DNA of 64,000 bases from an uncultured Erythrobacter sp. (GCF_947497915.1 NZ_CANMIJ010000001.1:62001-126000); one strand, 5' to 3'; positions 17,491-27,947 are shown, numbered from the stretch's first letter. Notes: generated from the letters alone by a model not told the origin. Numbers and translations: made by a program.

Positions 17491-18705
17491 ATGGAAGACC
17501 TCTCGACCCTGTTTTATTCGCAACCGCTTTGGGCGCAGTCTTTGATCGGGCTGGCGCTGCTTGCGATTGCCTCTCTCACTTTGAACTACGTGCTCAAGCA
17601 TGTAATTTTACGAGTGGCGGCACCTTATCTCGATCGGCAAACGAAGACGATTGATAAGGCTGCGGCGTGGCTCGCAACTGCCGCGCCGCTCATGGTTATT
17701 TCGCGAGGGATCATTTTGGTCCCGAACCTGCCCGAAGAAATTTACACAATTGTCAGAAACGTCGCGCAGGCTCTGATCGTCATTTCGGTGGCGATGGCGA
17801 TTGTTCGTGCGCTCAGTTACATCAATGAACTGTATGAGCGGCAACCGCGCTCTCGCAATCGCCCGATCAAGGGTTTTGTGCAAGTCGTGAAGATCATCGT
17901 GCTGTGCGGCGCGGCGATCATCATGATATCTGTCCTTATCGACGAAAGCCCGTTGCTTTTGCTGTCTGGTTTGGGCGCGGTGACAGCGGTCTTGCTGCTT
18001 GTTTTCAAAGACACAATTCTCTCACTGGTCGCCAGCGTTCAACTGACCTCCAACGATATGCTGCGTGTAGGTGATTGGATCACCATGCCGAGCATGGATG
18101 CCGATGGCGATGTGATCGACATCTCGCTCCATACGGTGAAGGTTCAGAACTTTGACAAGACGATCACTACTATTCCGACCCACCGGCTGGTTTCAGATGC
18201 GTTCCAGAATTGGCGCGGAATGGCAGAAAGCGGTGGTCGGCGGATCAAACGGTCTCTGACCATCGATCAAAACTCAGTTCGTTTTCTGTCCGACGAAGAA
18301 GTGATCGATTTGAAGAAATTTCGCATCCTAAAGCCCTATCTTGCAGCCAAGCGTGACGAAATTGCCGATTGGAATCAGCGCGAGTTAACCGAGGAAGAGG
18401 CGGTTCCCGTCAATGCGCGGCGCCTTACCAACCTAGGTACGATGCGCGCCTATATGCAAGCTTACATCAGTTGGCACCCGCAGATCGGCGATGACTTTAT
18501 GATGATGGTTCGTCAGCTAGCGCCCGGCCCACAAGGTGTTCCGCTTGAGATTTATTGCTTCACAGCAACGACTGCTTGGGATCAATATGAGGGAATTCAG
18601 GGCGATATATTCGACCACCTGCTTGCCATCCTCCCAGAGTTCGGCCTGCGGGTTTTCCAAGAACCGTCCGGCGGCGATTTTCAGAGTTTGAATTCAGCAA
18701 AATAG
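17491..18705 (+). CDS. Mechanosensitive ion channel, MscS/YbdG-like
   Basis: About 404 residues. Five transmembrane stretches occupy the first ~190 residues. The MscS core follows, with a pore-lining helix near SGLGAVTAVLLLVFKD and the beta domain MLRVGDWITMP. The insert and the C-terminal part resemble YbdG/MscM, a low-conductance channel of the inner membrane. I chose the ATG at 17491; a GTG at 17458 would add 11 residues. It is the first of three MscS-family genes in this window. A strong terminator follows directly. Confidence 0.88.
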   Translation: MEDLSTLFYSQPLWAQSLIGLALLAIASLTLNYVLKHVILRVAAPYLDRQTKTIDKAAAWLATAAPLMVISRGIILVPNLPEEIYTIVRNVAQALIVISVAMAIVRALSYINELYERQPRSRNRPIKGFVQVVKIIVLCGAAIIMISVLIDESPLLLLSGLGAVTAVLLLVFKDTILSLVASVQLTSNDMLRVGDWITMPSMDADGDVIDISLHTVKVQNFDKTITTIPTHRLVSDAFQNWRGMAESGGRRIKRSLTIDQNSVRFLSDEEVIDLKKFRILKPYLAAKRDEIADWNQRELTEEEAVPVNARRLTNLGTMRAYMQAYISWHPQIGDDFMMMVRQLAPGPQGVPLEIYCFTATTAWDQYEGIQGDIFDHLLAILPEFGLRVFQEPSGGDFQSLNSAK

Positions 18706-18742
18706 AAAGCACCCGAGACGCTAATCGCATCCCGGGTGCTTT
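18706..18742. terminator. Bidirectional terminator between mscS and ctrA
   Basis: Ten-base perfect arms AAAGCACCCG and CGGGTGCTTT around a 17-base loop. Starting one base after the channel stop, it serves that gene. Read on the minus strand it is followed by TTTCTATTTT and would end the ctrA message. A second short perfect hairpin, CAGCCGCA-TT-TGCGGCTG at 18762-18779, lies between it and the ctrA stop. Confidence 0.8.
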
Positions 18743-18789
18743 GTGTTCAATCTGATAGAGCCAGCCGCATTTGCGGCTGAAGAACGCTG

Positions 18790-19485
18790 TTACGCGGCTT
18801 CGGCTTCCTCATTGGGGTCACGCAAGACATAGCCGCGGCCCCATACTGTTTCGATGTAGTTTTCTCCGCTGCATGCGTGGCTGAGCTTTTTGCGCAGCTT
18901 GCAGATGAAGACGTCGATGATCTTCAGTTCCGGCTCGTCCATACCGCCATACAGGTGGTTCAGGAACATTTCCTTGGTCAGCGTCGTGCCTTTGCGCAGT
19001 GAAAGCAGCTCAAGCATCGCATATTCTTTACCGGTGAGGTGGACGCGTGCGCCGTCGACTTCAACAGTCTTAGCATCAAGGTTCACGGCAAGTTTGCCGG
19101 TGCGGATGATCGATTGGCTGTGGCCTTTCGAACGACGCACAACAGCGTGAATGCGGGCGACCAGCTCTTCGCGGTGGAACGGCTTGGTCACATAGTCATC
19201 AGCACCAAAGCCGAACGAGCGGATTTTGCTGTCCATCTCGGCGATGCCCGACAGGATCAGAACGGGCGTTTGCACTTTGGCAACGCGCAGTTTCTTAAGC
19301 ACGTCATATCCGTGCATATCTGGCAGGTTCAGGTCGAGCAAGATGATGTCGTAATCATACAGCTTACCCAGATCGAGGCCTTCTTCGCCCAGATCAGTTG
19401 CATAGACGTTAAAGCCTTCAGTGGTGAGCATGAGTTCAATCGCTTTCGCGGTTGTTGGCTCGTCCTCAATCAACAGCACTCGCAT
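18790..19485 (-). CDS. ctrA: Cell cycle response regulator CtrA
   Basis: OmpR-type DNA-binding response regulator that controls cell cycle, motility and division genes in alphaproteobacteria by binding TTAA-N7-TTAA. The 231-residue protein has the receiver domain with phosphoacceptor Asp51 ([14 protein letters not shown]), conserved Lys in DDYVTKPF, and a C-terminal winged helix with [11 protein letters not shown] and [14 protein letters not shown], the CtrA recognition helix. In sphingomonads the regulator is usually tied to motility and envelope functions and is often not essential; that part is family knowledge. Confidence 0.96.
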   Translation of the reverse strand: MRVLLIEDEPTTAKAIELMLTTEGFNVYATDLGEEGLDLGKLYDYDIILLDLNLPDMHGYDVLKKLRVAKVQTPVLILSGIAEMDSKIRSFGFGADDYVTKPFHREELVARIHAVVRRSKGHSQSIIRTGKLAVNLDAKTVEVDGARVHLTGKEYAMLELLSLRKGTTLTKEMFLNHLYGGMDEPELKIIDVFICKLRKKLSHACSGENYIETVWGRGYVLRDPNEEAEAA

Positions 19486-19605
19486 ATCTGGTCCCCTAAT
19501 TTAGCCCAGAACTTGGCAGGCTCACCCTATGGCAAGCTTCGGTTGGTAACGCCTCGGTAAGAGGTGTTGTCATGTATTAACCACACAAGGTCTGAACGGA
19601 AAAGG

Positions 19606-19620
19606 TTAATTTCTCGTAAA
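19606..19620. promoter_or_regulatory. Candidate CtrA binding box
   Basis: TTAA-N7-TAAA, one base from the CtrA consensus TTAA-N7-TTAA, 121 bases before the ctrA start. A further TTAACC half-site lies at 19577-19582. This fits autoregulation of ctrA, which is known in Caulobacter. Only a sequence match is offered. Confidence 0.4.
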
Positions 19621-19692
19621 CCTAGGTGACTCCACGAGTCGCAGGGGTTTTTAGCTAGGGGCAATTGCGTGGTTTTGGGGTGATATCGCGCC

Positions 19693-21195
19693 TCAAATAC
19701 CGCTTAACTTTTTAGCGCGCCGCCTTTGCGCGCTCGACCCGATGCCGATTGCCTCACGGTATTTGGCGACAGTTCGACGCGCGAGGTCGAAGCCTTCTTC
19801 CTTCAGTAGGTCGACCAGCTTTTGATCCGATAATACCTTTTTCGGATCCTCGGCATCGGTCAGAGCCTTAATTCGTGCTTTGATCGCTTCGGATGATGCG
19901 CCTTCTCCGTCGCTTGATCCAACGCCGCTGGTGAAAAAATACTTCAGTTCAAAGCAGCCGCGGTCGCAATGGAGATATTTGTTGCTCGTCACCCTGCTGA
20001 CCGTGCTCTCGTGCATGTCGATCTGTTCGGCGACCTCGCGAAGAGTGAGAGGGCGCAATTCGGAAACGCCGCGGCGGAAAAATCCGTCTTGCTGCTTTAC
20101 GATCTCGGCAGACGTTTTGAGGATCGTTTTTTGCCGCTGGTCCAAAGCACGGATCAACCAGTGAGCATCAGCGAGCTTTTCCTTGAGCCAGCCTTGCGTT
20201 TCCTCGCCCGGCGATCCAGCATTCAGCTCGACATAGTAATCGCGGTTCACGACAAGGCGCGGCAGAGTTGCCTCGTTGAGCTTTATATCCCAGCCGCCGT
20301 CATCTTTCGCGTTGAGTAGAACATCAGGCACAACCGCGTTGTCTGTTGCAGGCGCGAATTCGAGACCGGGTTTTGGATCAAAGCTGCGCAGCTCGCCAAG
20401 CATGTCGGCAAAGTCTTCATCATCAACGTTGCAGAGTTTCTTTAGCTTCGCCACTTCACCGCGCGCCACAAGCTCAAGATTGTCGAGCAATTTTGCCATG
20501 CAGGGGTCATAGCGATCTGCTTCACGCGCTTGCAGCTCAAGGCATTCTGAAAGGCTGCGCGCGCCCACGCCCGTGGGGTCGAGCATTTGAACCACAGTCA
20601 GCCCGTCTTCAACTTCGTCCCGCGTAACGCCAAGATCGGACGCGATCTCGCGCAGACCGCCGCTGAGGTAGCCAGCATCATCTAGCAATCCGACCAGGTG
20701 TCTGGCGATGAATGCTTCCTTTGCATTCACCGCAATGGCGCCGACTTGTTCGTTCAAATGTTCTGTAAGTGTGGTTTCGGCCGCACGGGTGGCGTTGATA
20801 TCGGGAAAGTCTTCTCCGGCCGCTTGGCTGCCTGCCGCTGATCCCCACTCCGCATCGCCTGATGCGCTAATTGCGGATGATCCGTCACCAGTGTCCCGGT
20901 CCCTGTCCAACGCGCCTGTGTCGAGGTCTAGCGGGGCTTCGCTTTCACCGCCGCCTTGCGCCATCAATTGATCTGAAGTGAATTCCTCGCGCGGTATATC
21001 GTCCGCTTCGCCAGCGCCATTATCCTCGCTAGAAACTGATCCCGCTTCGAGCAGCGGATTGCTTTCCAGCGCATCGCCAATGAAAGTCTCGATCTCCAGA
21101 TTGGATGCGGCAAGCAGCTTGATCGCCTGCTGCAGTTGCGGCGTCATCACCAATTGTTGCGATTGGCGTAGGTCCAGTCTGGGTCCGATCGCCAT
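19693..21195 (-). CDS. rpoN: RNA polymerase sigma-54 factor
   Basis: Alternative sigma factor that needs an AAA+ activator to open promoters of the -24/-12 type. The 500 residues show the glutamine-rich activator-interacting region (LRQSQQLVMTPQLQQAIKLL), an acidic stretch, the core-binding domain, the helix-turn-helix and the RpoN box ARRTVAKYRE at about residues 472-481. It follows lptB after 11 bases on the same strand, the usual order in proteobacteria. The customary downstream hpf gene is absent; ctrA lies there instead. Confidence 0.97.
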   Translation of the reverse strand: MAIGPRLDLRQSQQLVMTPQLQQAIKLLAASNLEIETFIGDALESNPLLEAGSVSSEDNGAGEADDIPREEFTSDQLMAQGGGESEAPLDLDTGALDRDRDTGDGSSAISASGDAEWGSAAGSQAAGEDFPDINATRAAETTLTEHLNEQVGAIAVNAKEAFIARHLVGLLDDAGYLSGGLREIASDLGVTRDEVEDGLTVVQMLDPTGVGARSLSECLELQAREADRYDPCMAKLLDNLELVARGEVAKLKKLCNVDDEDFADMLGELRSFDPKPGLEFAPATDNAVVPDVLLNAKDDGGWDIKLNEATLPRLVVNRDYYVELNAGSPGEETQGWLKEKLADAHWLIRALDQRQKTILKTSAEIVKQQDGFFRRGVSELRPLTLREVAEQIDMHESTVSRVTSNKYLHCDRGCFELKYFFTSGVGSSDGEGASSEAIKARIKALTDAEDPKKVLSDQKLVDLLKEEGFDLARRTVAKYREAIGIGSSAQRRRAKKLSGI

Positions 21196-21206
21196 GACTT
21201 ACACCT

Positions 21207-22001
21207 TTAGAGCGTGAAGCTCTCGCCAAGGTAAAGCCGCTTAACGTTCTCGTCTGCGACAAGGTCTTGCGGTGTTCCTGCAAAGAGAACTTGCCCGCCA
21301 TAGATGATACAGGCTCGATCAACGATATCGAGCGTCTCTCGAACATTGTGATCTGTAATGAGAACACCGATCCCGCGAGATTTGAGGTCTTTCACAAGAT
21401 CGCGAATATCGCTGATCGAAAGCGGATCAATGCCCGCGAATGGTTCATCGAGCAGCATGATCGAAGGCTTCGCCGCGAGTGCGCGTGCGATCTCGCAGCG
21501 GCGACGCTCACCGCCGGAAAGCGCCATTGCGGGACTGTCGCGAAGCCGCTCAAGCCCAAACTCGCCGAGCAACCGCTCCAATTCTGCGGAGCGGGTGTCA
21601 GCATCGGGCTCAACCATTTCGAGCACGCAATTAATGTTTTGCTCGACAGTCATGCCGCGGAAAATGCTGGTTTCCTGGGGTAGATAGCCAAGGCCAAGAA
21701 TCGCACGGCGATACATCGGCAGCTTAGTCACATCCTCGCCATCCATCAGGATACGGCCAGAATCTGGCTTAACCAGCCCCATGATCGAATAGAAACAGGT
21801 CGTCTTACCAGCACCGTTCGGGCCAAGCAGGCCAAGCACCTCGCCTTTGCCGACACTCAATGAGATATCGGTGAGAACCGCGCGCTTGTCATAACTTTTC
21901 GCGATTGAAACAACCTCAAGCCCGCCGTCAGGCAGCGGAACCGTGGCGTCTGCCGATGCGAGGGTATCAGTCGGCACTTCAAGAGTGGGTGAATCGCTCA
22001 T
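21207..22001 (-). CDS. lptB: Lipopolysaccharide export ABC transporter ATPase
   Basis: ATPase of the LptBFGC complex, which extracts lipopolysaccharide from the inner membrane. Walker A is GPNGAGKTT, the signature is LSGGERRR and Walker B is IMLLDEPFAGID, with the QETSIFRGMTVEQN Q-loop segment typical of LptB. The ATG at 22001 gives 264 residues including a 25-residue polar N-terminal extension. The upstream in-frame codons to 22166 look non-coding. lptA and lptC are not next to it; the upstream gene is divergent. Confidence 0.95.
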   Translation of the reverse strand: MSDSPTLEVPTDTLASADATVPLPDGGLEVVSIAKSYDKRAVLTDISLSVGKGEVLGLLGPNGAGKTTCFYSIMGLVKPDSGRILMDGEDVTKLPMYRRAILGLGYLPQETSIFRGMTVEQNINCVLEMVEPDADTRSAELERLLGEFGLERLRDSPAMALSGGERRRCEIARALAAKPSIMLLDEPFAGIDPLSISDIRDLVKDLKSRGIGVLITDHNVRETLDIVDRACIIYGGQVLFAGTPQDLVADENVKRLYLGESFTL

Positions 22002-22254
22002 GTGAAGCAGCTTTAGCATCCTCGTCTTAACAGAAAAGGGTATCTTGCAGGTTTTGGCAGGATTTTTGCTTGTATGGCAAGTTTGGTTCGGTTCCGTCCG
22101 ATGGCTTTGGACGAAATCCAGCGATTCCGAAGGTTTGGCGCCATGAATTTGTGGAGGGCGCAACATTATTTCGTTTTGGTTACTGCGCTTGCAAGGTGCG
22201 CGCGACTTTGAGATAACAGTGTTGGAGAAACACTAACCGTTGGGGAGCGGTATA

Positions 22255-22623
22255 ATGGGCAATCAAGAAGCACGCGCAGCCGTGCACACTGCCGCTGAAG
22301 AGCAATCGACCGACTGGCGTAAGTCGATCAGCGACCATGTCGCTTACGCTTTGCTTGTGTACACCGGTTTGCAAATTTTTGTGACTGTGAAGGCATTGTC
22401 GGAAGGGATGTCTTCAATTCTCCCATATTTCGCGCTGATATTTTTGGTCGCTGCGATCATTCCTGCCTGCCGCTGGTTCGAAAAGCGTTGGCAGGACATG
22501 ACCGATGAGCAGGCATCCGATCAGGCTTATGCCGGTGCATTTCGGCGTGATGCTATCATGCTTTGGTCTATCGCTATCGGACTGCCGCTAGTTCTCGCCG
22601 GGATCTGCAAACTCATCTTCTAA
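22255..22623 (+). CDS. Conserved-looking membrane protein of unknown function
   Basis: A 122-residue protein with three likely transmembrane helices (about residues 31-48, 56-74 and 102-121) and a polar N-terminus rich in Ala and Glu. I do not recognise a family. The ATG at 22255 follows GGGGAG by about eight bases. An inverted repeat AGTGTT-N5-AACACT lies at 22218-22234, just before the ribosome site. Alone on its strand between lptB and the BON-MscS gene. Confidence 0.65.
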   Translation: MGNQEARAAVHTAAEEQSTDWRKSISDHVAYALLVYTGLQIFVTVKALSEGMSSILPYFALIFLVAAIIPACRWFEKRWQDMTDEQASDQAYAGAFRRDAIMLWSIAIGLPLVLAGICKLIF

Positions 22624-22690
22624 TAGAGTGCGCCGCGCACCCCCACTAAGATTGTGGGAACGAAGAGCCTTCCATACTGATTAATGCAGG

Positions 22691-24118
22691 GTGCGCCGCA
22701 TTGGGCGCTCGCCATTTGGTTGCGCCGTGCAAATCACAAAGCTTATTCCATTCCTGCTGTTGGCCGCATGGATCGCGCCGGTCCATGCGGCGATTCCCGG
22801 ATTTACCAGCGAGCCGGCTGACGCCAGCTTGCCAGTCGACGTTGAATCTCAAATATCTCAAGAGCTGGGCGCAGGGGATGATGAGCGCATAGTCGAACGG
22901 ATCACGGGTATATTCGCGGAGTTGCCTGATTTCGAGAATGTGGGGGTCGAGGCGAGCGAAGGGGTCGTTACCCTCAGCGGACTTTTACCTGACTCAGAGG
23001 CAATAAAGCGTGCGGAGAGCATTGCCGCACGGGTTACTGGCGTTGTTACGGTGCAGAACGACATTGAGCGTGATCTGTCTGTTGAGCAGAACCTCTCAAT
23101 TCTAGGCAAGGCATCGGGCTTCTTCGACGATTTTCTGGCCGCGCTTCCCTTGTTTCTTGTCGCGCTAGCTGTCGCGCTGGCGTTTGTGTTTACGGGCGTT
23201 ATTCTTTCACGAGCGTCGTTTGTCTGGGATCGGATCTCCCCAAACGCATTTCTCGCTGAATTGATCGCCAGTGCGGTGAAGTTCGTTTTCATGCTTGGCG
23301 GAATAGTTATCGCGCTCGATATGATCGGTGCGGGAGCTTTGCTTGGCGCGGTACTTGGCGGTGCAGGTGTCATCGGGATCGCTTTGGGGTTTGCGATGCG
23401 TGATACGATCGAGAATTACGTTGCATCGCTCATGCTTAGCCTGCGCCAGCCGTTCAGGCCAAACGATCATGTGCTGATCGACGATCTGGAAGGGCGAGTG
23501 ATACGGCTAACTAGCCGTGCCACAATCCTAATGACGGTGGACGGTAATCATTTGCGAGTTCCCAACTCGCAGGTTTTCAAAGCTGTGATTCTCAATTTTA
23601 CCACCAACCCGAAGCGTCGCTTCGAATTCGAACTGGGCATCGATGCCGATGACGATCCGCGTGCGGCTATGAAGTTGGGACGTGAAACGCTCAATAACCG
23701 GAAGTTTATAGTGGACAATCCCGAGCCCGCCGCCCGGGTAACGCAAGTCGGCGATTCCAATATCGTGATTCAATTTTTAGGTTGGGTCGACCAACGCGAC
23801 GCAGACTGGGGCAAGTCACGCAGCCTCGCAATTGCCTCTGTCAAAGACGCTCTTGAAGAGGGCGGGTTCGCTTTGCCAGAGCCGATCTATCGCCTGCGAT
23901 TTGATGGACGAACCGATCCACTGCCCATCGGTCGCTCGGCTAAACCCGTCGATAGCGCGCAGGAAACCGCACCGCGCAATCGCCTTGCAGATACCAGCGC
24001 AGCGGATGAGGAAGATATACGGCCCGAAAGCGAGATCAGTGCAATGGTCGAAAACGAAAGGCGCTCCGACCCTGAACAGTCAAAAGACCTGCTCGATACG
24101 AAGCGCCCTGCAGAATGA
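22691..24118 (+). CDS. BON-domain mechanosensitive channel (MscS family)
   Basis: A 475-residue fusion. A signal peptide (KLIPFLLLAAWIAPVHA) leads to a periplasmic BON domain at about residues 60-125 (VGVEASEGVVTLSGLLPDSE, the lipid- or envelope-binding fold). Three transmembrane helices and the MscS core follow, with pore helix LGAVLGGAGVIGIALGFAMRD. The last 80 residues are polar and probably disordered in the cytoplasm. The GTG at 22691 opens the frame; a GTG at 22727 would put the signal peptide at the very start and may be the true one. Confidence 0.85.
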   Translation: MRRIGRSPFGCAVQITKLIPFLLLAAWIAPVHAAIPGFTSEPADASLPVDVESQISQELGAGDDERIVERITGIFAELPDFENVGVEASEGVVTLSGLLPDSEAIKRAESIAARVTGVVTVQNDIERDLSVEQNLSILGKASGFFDDFLAALPLFLVALAVALAFVFTGVILSRASFVWDRISPNAFLAELIASAVKFVFMLGGIVIALDMIGAGALLGAVLGGAGVIGIALGFAMRDTIENYVASLMLSLRQPFRPNDHVLIDDLEGRVIRLTSRATILMTVDGNHLRVPNSQVFKAVILNFTTNPKRRFEFELGIDADDDPRAAMKLGRETLNNRKFIVDNPEPAARVTQVGDSNIVIQFLGWVDQRDADWGKSRSLAIASVKDALEEGGFALPEPIYRLRFDGRTDPLPIGRSAKPVDSAQETAPRNRLADTSAADEEDIRPESEISAMVENERRSDPEQSKDLLDTKRPAE

Positions 24119-24152
24119 CGTAGTTTGGCGGAGAGTTCCTAAGCGCGAAGCC

Positions 24153-24683
24153 TTAGGACTTTTGGGCCAACTCAATCGCTTCGATCACAACCTGACGTGC
24201 CTCGGCGGCGTCACCCCATTTACCGATACGGACCCATTTTTCGGCTTCGAGATCTTTGTAATGGGTGAAGAAATGCTCGATCTGTTGGAAAATGATCGAG
24301 GGCAGATCCTTGGTCTCCCCTACATCCGAATAATACGGAAAAGTTGTGTCGACGGGGACGCAGATCAGCTTTTCATCGCCGCCATGTTCGTCCTCGAGGT
24401 TTAGGACACCAATTGGGCGGGCCTTTACCACGCAGCCTGCCATAAACGGAGTGCGCGCAATGACGAGAGCGTCAAGCGGATCACCATCGGGCGAAAGCGT
24501 ATGGGGGATAAAGCCATAATTGGCGGGATAGCGCATAGGCGTGTGAAGAATACGGTCGACGAATAGCGCGCCCGATTCCTTATCGAATTCATACTTGACC
24601 GGTTCGCCTCCGGTGGGGACTTCGATGATGACGTTCAGTTCGTCTGGCGGATTGATGCCGGTGGGAATTTTGTCGATGCGCAT
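24153..24683 (-). CDS. ppa: Inorganic pyrophosphatase
   Basis: Class I soluble enzyme that hydrolyses pyrophosphate and pulls biosynthetic reactions forward. The 176-residue length is typical, and the metal-binding signature DGDPLDALV is present near residue 65. AGGAA lies nine bases before the chosen ATG at 24683; the upstream in-frame stretch to 24794 is not conserved. Divergent from hisS. Confidence 0.96.
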   Translation of the reverse strand: MRIDKIPTGINPPDELNVIIEVPTGGEPVKYEFDKESGALFVDRILHTPMRYPANYGFIPHTLSPDGDPLDALVIARTPFMAGCVVKARPIGVLNLEDEHGGDEKLICVPVDTTFPYYSDVGETKDLPSIIFQQIEHFFTHYKDLEAEKWVRIGKWGDAAEARQVVIEAIELAQKS

Positions 24684-24808
24684 GGGCAAGGTTCCTATTG
24701 TTGCGTTTTGCCCCTCTCCCCAAAGGCGTTGCAGGCCCGATAGCTTGCTCTCGATATTGCGGCAAGCTCCAGTGTGCCCTAATCGCACGCTCAAACATCA
24801 GGATTTGT

Positions 24809-26056
24809 ATGAGCAAGAACACCCCCAAAGCCATTCGCGGCACACAGGATATCTTCGGCGCGGACGCCGAGGCATTTGCCTATGTTGTCGAAACATTTGA
24901 ACGTGTGCGCAAACTTTACCGGTTCCGCCGGATTGAAATGCCCGTGTTTGAGAAGACCGAGGTTTTTAGCCGCGCTATCGGAGAGACGACCGACGTCGTT
25001 TCAAAGGAAATGTACTCATTTGAGGATCGCGGTGGGGATTCGCTAACGCTGCGCCCGGAATTTACGGCTGGTATTGCGCGCGCCTTCCTCACAAATGGCT
25101 GGCAGCAACACGCCCCCTTGAAAGCAGCGACGCATGGCCCGCTGTTCCGGTATGAACGACCGCAAAAGGGTCGTTATCGCCAGTTCCACCAGATTGATGC
25201 GGAGATCATTGGCGCAGCGGAGCCGCAGGCGGATGTCGAGCTGCTCGCCATGGCTGACCAGCTTTTGAAAGAGTTGGGTATCGAAGGTGTGACTTTGCAT
25301 CTCAATACGTTGGGCGATGCGGATAGCCGCGATAAATGGCGGGCTGCCTTGATCGACTACTTCAAGAAAGTGGAAGGCGAACTGTCAGAGGATTCGCAGG
25401 AGCGGCTTGAGAAAAATCCGCTGCGTATTCTCGATAGCAAAGATCGGCGCGATCAGCAGTTCCTGGCTGATGCGCCGAAGATCGACGAGTTCTTGACCGA
25501 AGAAGCGACCGCGTTCTTCGAAGCTGTGACCACCGGGTTGGATGCAGCGGGCGTCAAATGGACCCGGGCAGAAAGCCTTGTTCGTGGCCTAGATTATTAC
25601 CGCCACACCGCTTTTGAATTCATCCCAGACGACGGTTCGGCCGCGGCAGATGCCCTTGGTGCGCAGAGCACCGTGCTGGGCGGTGGCCGTTATGATGGCC
25701 TCATGGAGTCGCTAGGCGGTGCGCCGACACCGGCTGTAGGATGGGCTGCGGGTATCGAGCGGCTGGCTATGCTTGTTGGTGGGCACTCAGAGCCAGCAGC
25801 AGACGTAGTCGTTGTTGTTGAAGACGATCAGATGACAGCTGAAGGCCAAGCAGCAGTTAGTGCGATTCGCGCCGCTGGAATTTCCGCAGAATTCATCGCA
25901 AGTGGCGGCAAGAAAAAGCGCTTTGATAAGGCCGTGAAAGTCGGCAGCCACGCGATCTTAGCCATGAGCGGCGGCGAGCGCCGTCTGCGCTATCAAAGCG
26001 AAGGCGAGGACAGCGTCAGGCTGGCAAGCGCATTGAGAAAACTGAACCTCGACTGA
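24809..26056 (+). CDS. hisS: Histidine-tRNA ligase
   Basis: Class II aminoacyl-tRNA synthetase charging tRNA-His. The 415-residue protein shows motif 2 ([19 protein letters not shown]), the histidine-specific block [15 protein letters not shown] and motif 3 ([12 protein letters not shown]), then the anticodon-binding domain. The ATG at 24809 has AGGA six bases upstream. Its stop overlaps the prfA start (TGATG), so the two genes are coupled. Confidence 0.96.
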   Translation: MSKNTPKAIRGTQDIFGADAEAFAYVVETFERVRKLYRFRRIEMPVFEKTEVFSRAIGETTDVVSKEMYSFEDRGGDSLTLRPEFTAGIARAFLTNGWQQHAPLKAATHGPLFRYERPQKGRYRQFHQIDAEIIGAAEPQADVELLAMADQLLKELGIEGVTLHLNTLGDADSRDKWRAALIDYFKKVEGELSEDSQERLEKNPLRILDSKDRRDQQFLADAPKIDEFLTEEATAFFEAVTTGLDAAGVKWTRAESLVRGLDYYRHTAFEFIPDDGSAAADALGAQSTVLGGGRYDGLMESLGGAPTPAVGWAAGIERLAMLVGGHSEPAADVVVVVEDDQMTAEGQAAVSAIRAAGISAEFIASGGKKKRFDKAVKVGSHAILAMSGGERRLRYQSEGEDSVRLASALRKLNLD

Positions 26057-27123
26057 TGCAAATTCCACTCGCCCGACTTGATCAGATTGCGAACCGTTTT
26101 GCGGAGTTAGAGGCGCGCATGGCGTCGGGCACGCTTGAAGGTGATGACTTCGTACAAGCGAGCCGTGATTATGCCGAGTTGGAGCCGGTCGCGAAAATTG
26201 CAGCTGATGTGAAGGCTATGCGCGAAGAGATTTCTGGCCTTGAGGAAATGCTCGCGGATCCTGAAATGAAGGCGATGGCCGAAGATGAGCTGGGCTCAAT
26301 TCGCAACGCGCTGCCCGATAAAGAGCGCAGGCTTGCGTTGGCCCTGCTGCCCCGTGATGCGGCGGATGGTAAACCAGCGATGCTCGAAATTCGAGCAGGG
26401 ACAGGCGGCGATGAGGCTGCGCTTTTCGCGGGCGATTTGTACCGGATGTACGAACGCTTCGCGGCTGAGAACGGTTGGAAGGTGGAGCCGGTCAATATGA
26501 GCGCGTCCGAGGTCGGCGGCTTTAAGGAAATCGTCGCCAACGTAACCGGAGCAGGCGTTTTTGCGCGGCTCAAGTTCGAAAGCGGTGTTCACCGTGTCCA
26601 GCGTGTGCCGGTCACTGAAAGCGGCGGGCGTATTCATACCTCGGCGGCGACGGTGGCGGTCCTACCCGAGCCCGATGACGTCGATGTGAACATTGATCCA
26701 GGTGACTTGAAAATTGACACCTACCGGGCATCCGGCGCTGGTGGCCAGCACGTCAACACCACCGACAGTGCAATTCGGATTACACATGAGCCGAGCGGCA
26801 TCGTTGTCACTTGTCAGGACGGGCGCAGCCAGCACAAGAACCGCGAAAAGGCGATGCAGGTACTGCGCGCGCGATTGTTCGAGAAAACCCGCGATGAGGC
26901 TCAAGGGGCGGAGGCAGAAGCGCGCAAGGCCATGGTTGGCAGCGGTGATCGTTCGGAGCGCATCCGCACTTACAATTTCCCGCAGGGCCGTGTGACGGAT
27001 CACCGCATCGGCCTCACTCTCCATAAGCTCGAAGAAGTGCTCGCCGGAGCAGGCCTAAGTGAATTGATTGATGCGCTGATTTCGGAAGATGAGGGCAAGC
27101 GGCTTGCGGCGATGAACGAGTGA
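26056..27123 (+). CDS. prfA: Peptide chain release factor 1
   Basis: Recognises UAA and UAG stop codons and triggers peptide release. The GGQ loop is in [16 protein letters not shown] at about residues 226-241, and the stop-codon-reading P-x-T tripeptide appears as PVT in [12 protein letters not shown]. Length 355 is normal. Overlaps hisS by one base and prmC by four (GTGA). Confidence 0.97.
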   Translation: MQIPLARLDQIANRFAELEARMASGTLEGDDFVQASRDYAELEPVAKIAADVKAMREEISGLEEMLADPEMKAMAEDELGSIRNALPDKERRLALALLPRDAADGKPAMLEIRAGTGGDEAALFAGDLYRMYERFAAENGWKVEPVNMSASEVGGFKEIVANVTGAGVFARLKFESGVHRVQRVPVTESGGRIHTSAATVAVLPEPDDVDVNIDPGDLKIDTYRASGAGGQHVNTTDSAIRITHEPSGIVVTCQDGRSQHKNREKAMQVLRARLFEKTRDEAQGAEAEARKAMVGSGDRSERIRTYNFPQGRVTDHRIGLTLHKLEEVLAGAGLSELIDALISEDEGKRLAAMNE

Positions 27124-27947
27124 CCGTTGCCGATGCAATACGAGCAGGTGCCGAAAGATTGGCCAAGACCAGCGATACGGCGCGGCTCGATGCAGAATTG
27201 CTAATGGCGTTTGCGCTGGGGGTGAGCCGTTCCGACATGCTTATCGGCGCAATGCGAGACGAGGCACCGAAGAAGTTCAACGCGCTTGTTGACCGACGCT
27301 CTGCGCACGAGCCTGTCGCGCATATTACGGGTGAAGCAGAGTTCTTTGGCAGACCTTTTGCAGTCTCTCCCGATGTCTTGGTCCCTCGCGGCGATAGCGA
27401 ACTGCTGATTGAGATTGCGATCGAATTGGCGTCTGATGCCCGGCGCATCCTTGATCTGGGCACTGGATCGGGTGCGCTGCTGGCTACGGCGTTGCTTGAA
27501 TTTGGTGACGCTCAAGGTGTTGCGATTGATGCGTCTGGAGCCGCGCTCCAATTGGCCGAATCCAACGCAAGATCGCTTGGGCTTTCGGCTGAACGCGCGC
27601 AATTTATCGAGCGTAGTTGGCTCAATAATGGCTGGTTGGCTGACCTAGGGGCATTCGATCTCATTCTCTGCAATCCACCATACGTCGAGTCGGATGCTGC
27701 GCTGGATGCTGATGTGCGGGATTATGAGCCGGCAAGCGCGCTTTTTGCAGGGATAGATGGGCTTGACGACTACCGTGTACTTATCCCGCAACTCGGCAAC
27801 CTCTTTAATGATAACGCAATCGCAGTTCTTGAAATTGGGCATGCTCAAGCCACCGCTGTGTCAGATATCGCAGAAAAGGCGGGCTTTTCGGTCGAACTGC
27901 GCCGTGATCTTGCAAATAGGCCACGCGCGCTGATCTTCCGCGCATGA
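27120..27947 (+). CDS. prmC: Release factor glutamine methyltransferase
   Basis: Methylates the glutamine of the GGQ motif in release factors, raising their efficiency. The 275-residue protein has an N-terminal helical domain, the SAM-binding [10 protein letters not shown] and the catalytic NPPY in [15 protein letters not shown] start overlaps the prfA stop, so enzyme and substrate are made from one message. Confidence 0.95.
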   Translation: MTVADAIRAGAERLAKTSDTARLDAELLMAFALGVSRSDMLIGAMRDEAPKKFNALVDRRSAHEPVAHITGEAEFFGRPFAVSPDVLVPRGDSELLIEIAIELASDARRILDLGTGSGALLATALLEFGDAQGVAIDASGAALQLAESNARSLGLSAERAQFIERSWLNNGWLADLGAFDLILCNPPYVESDAALDADVRDYEPASALFAGIDGLDDYRVLIPQLGNLFNDNAIAVLEIGHAQATAVSDIAEKAGFSVELRRDLANRPRALIFRA

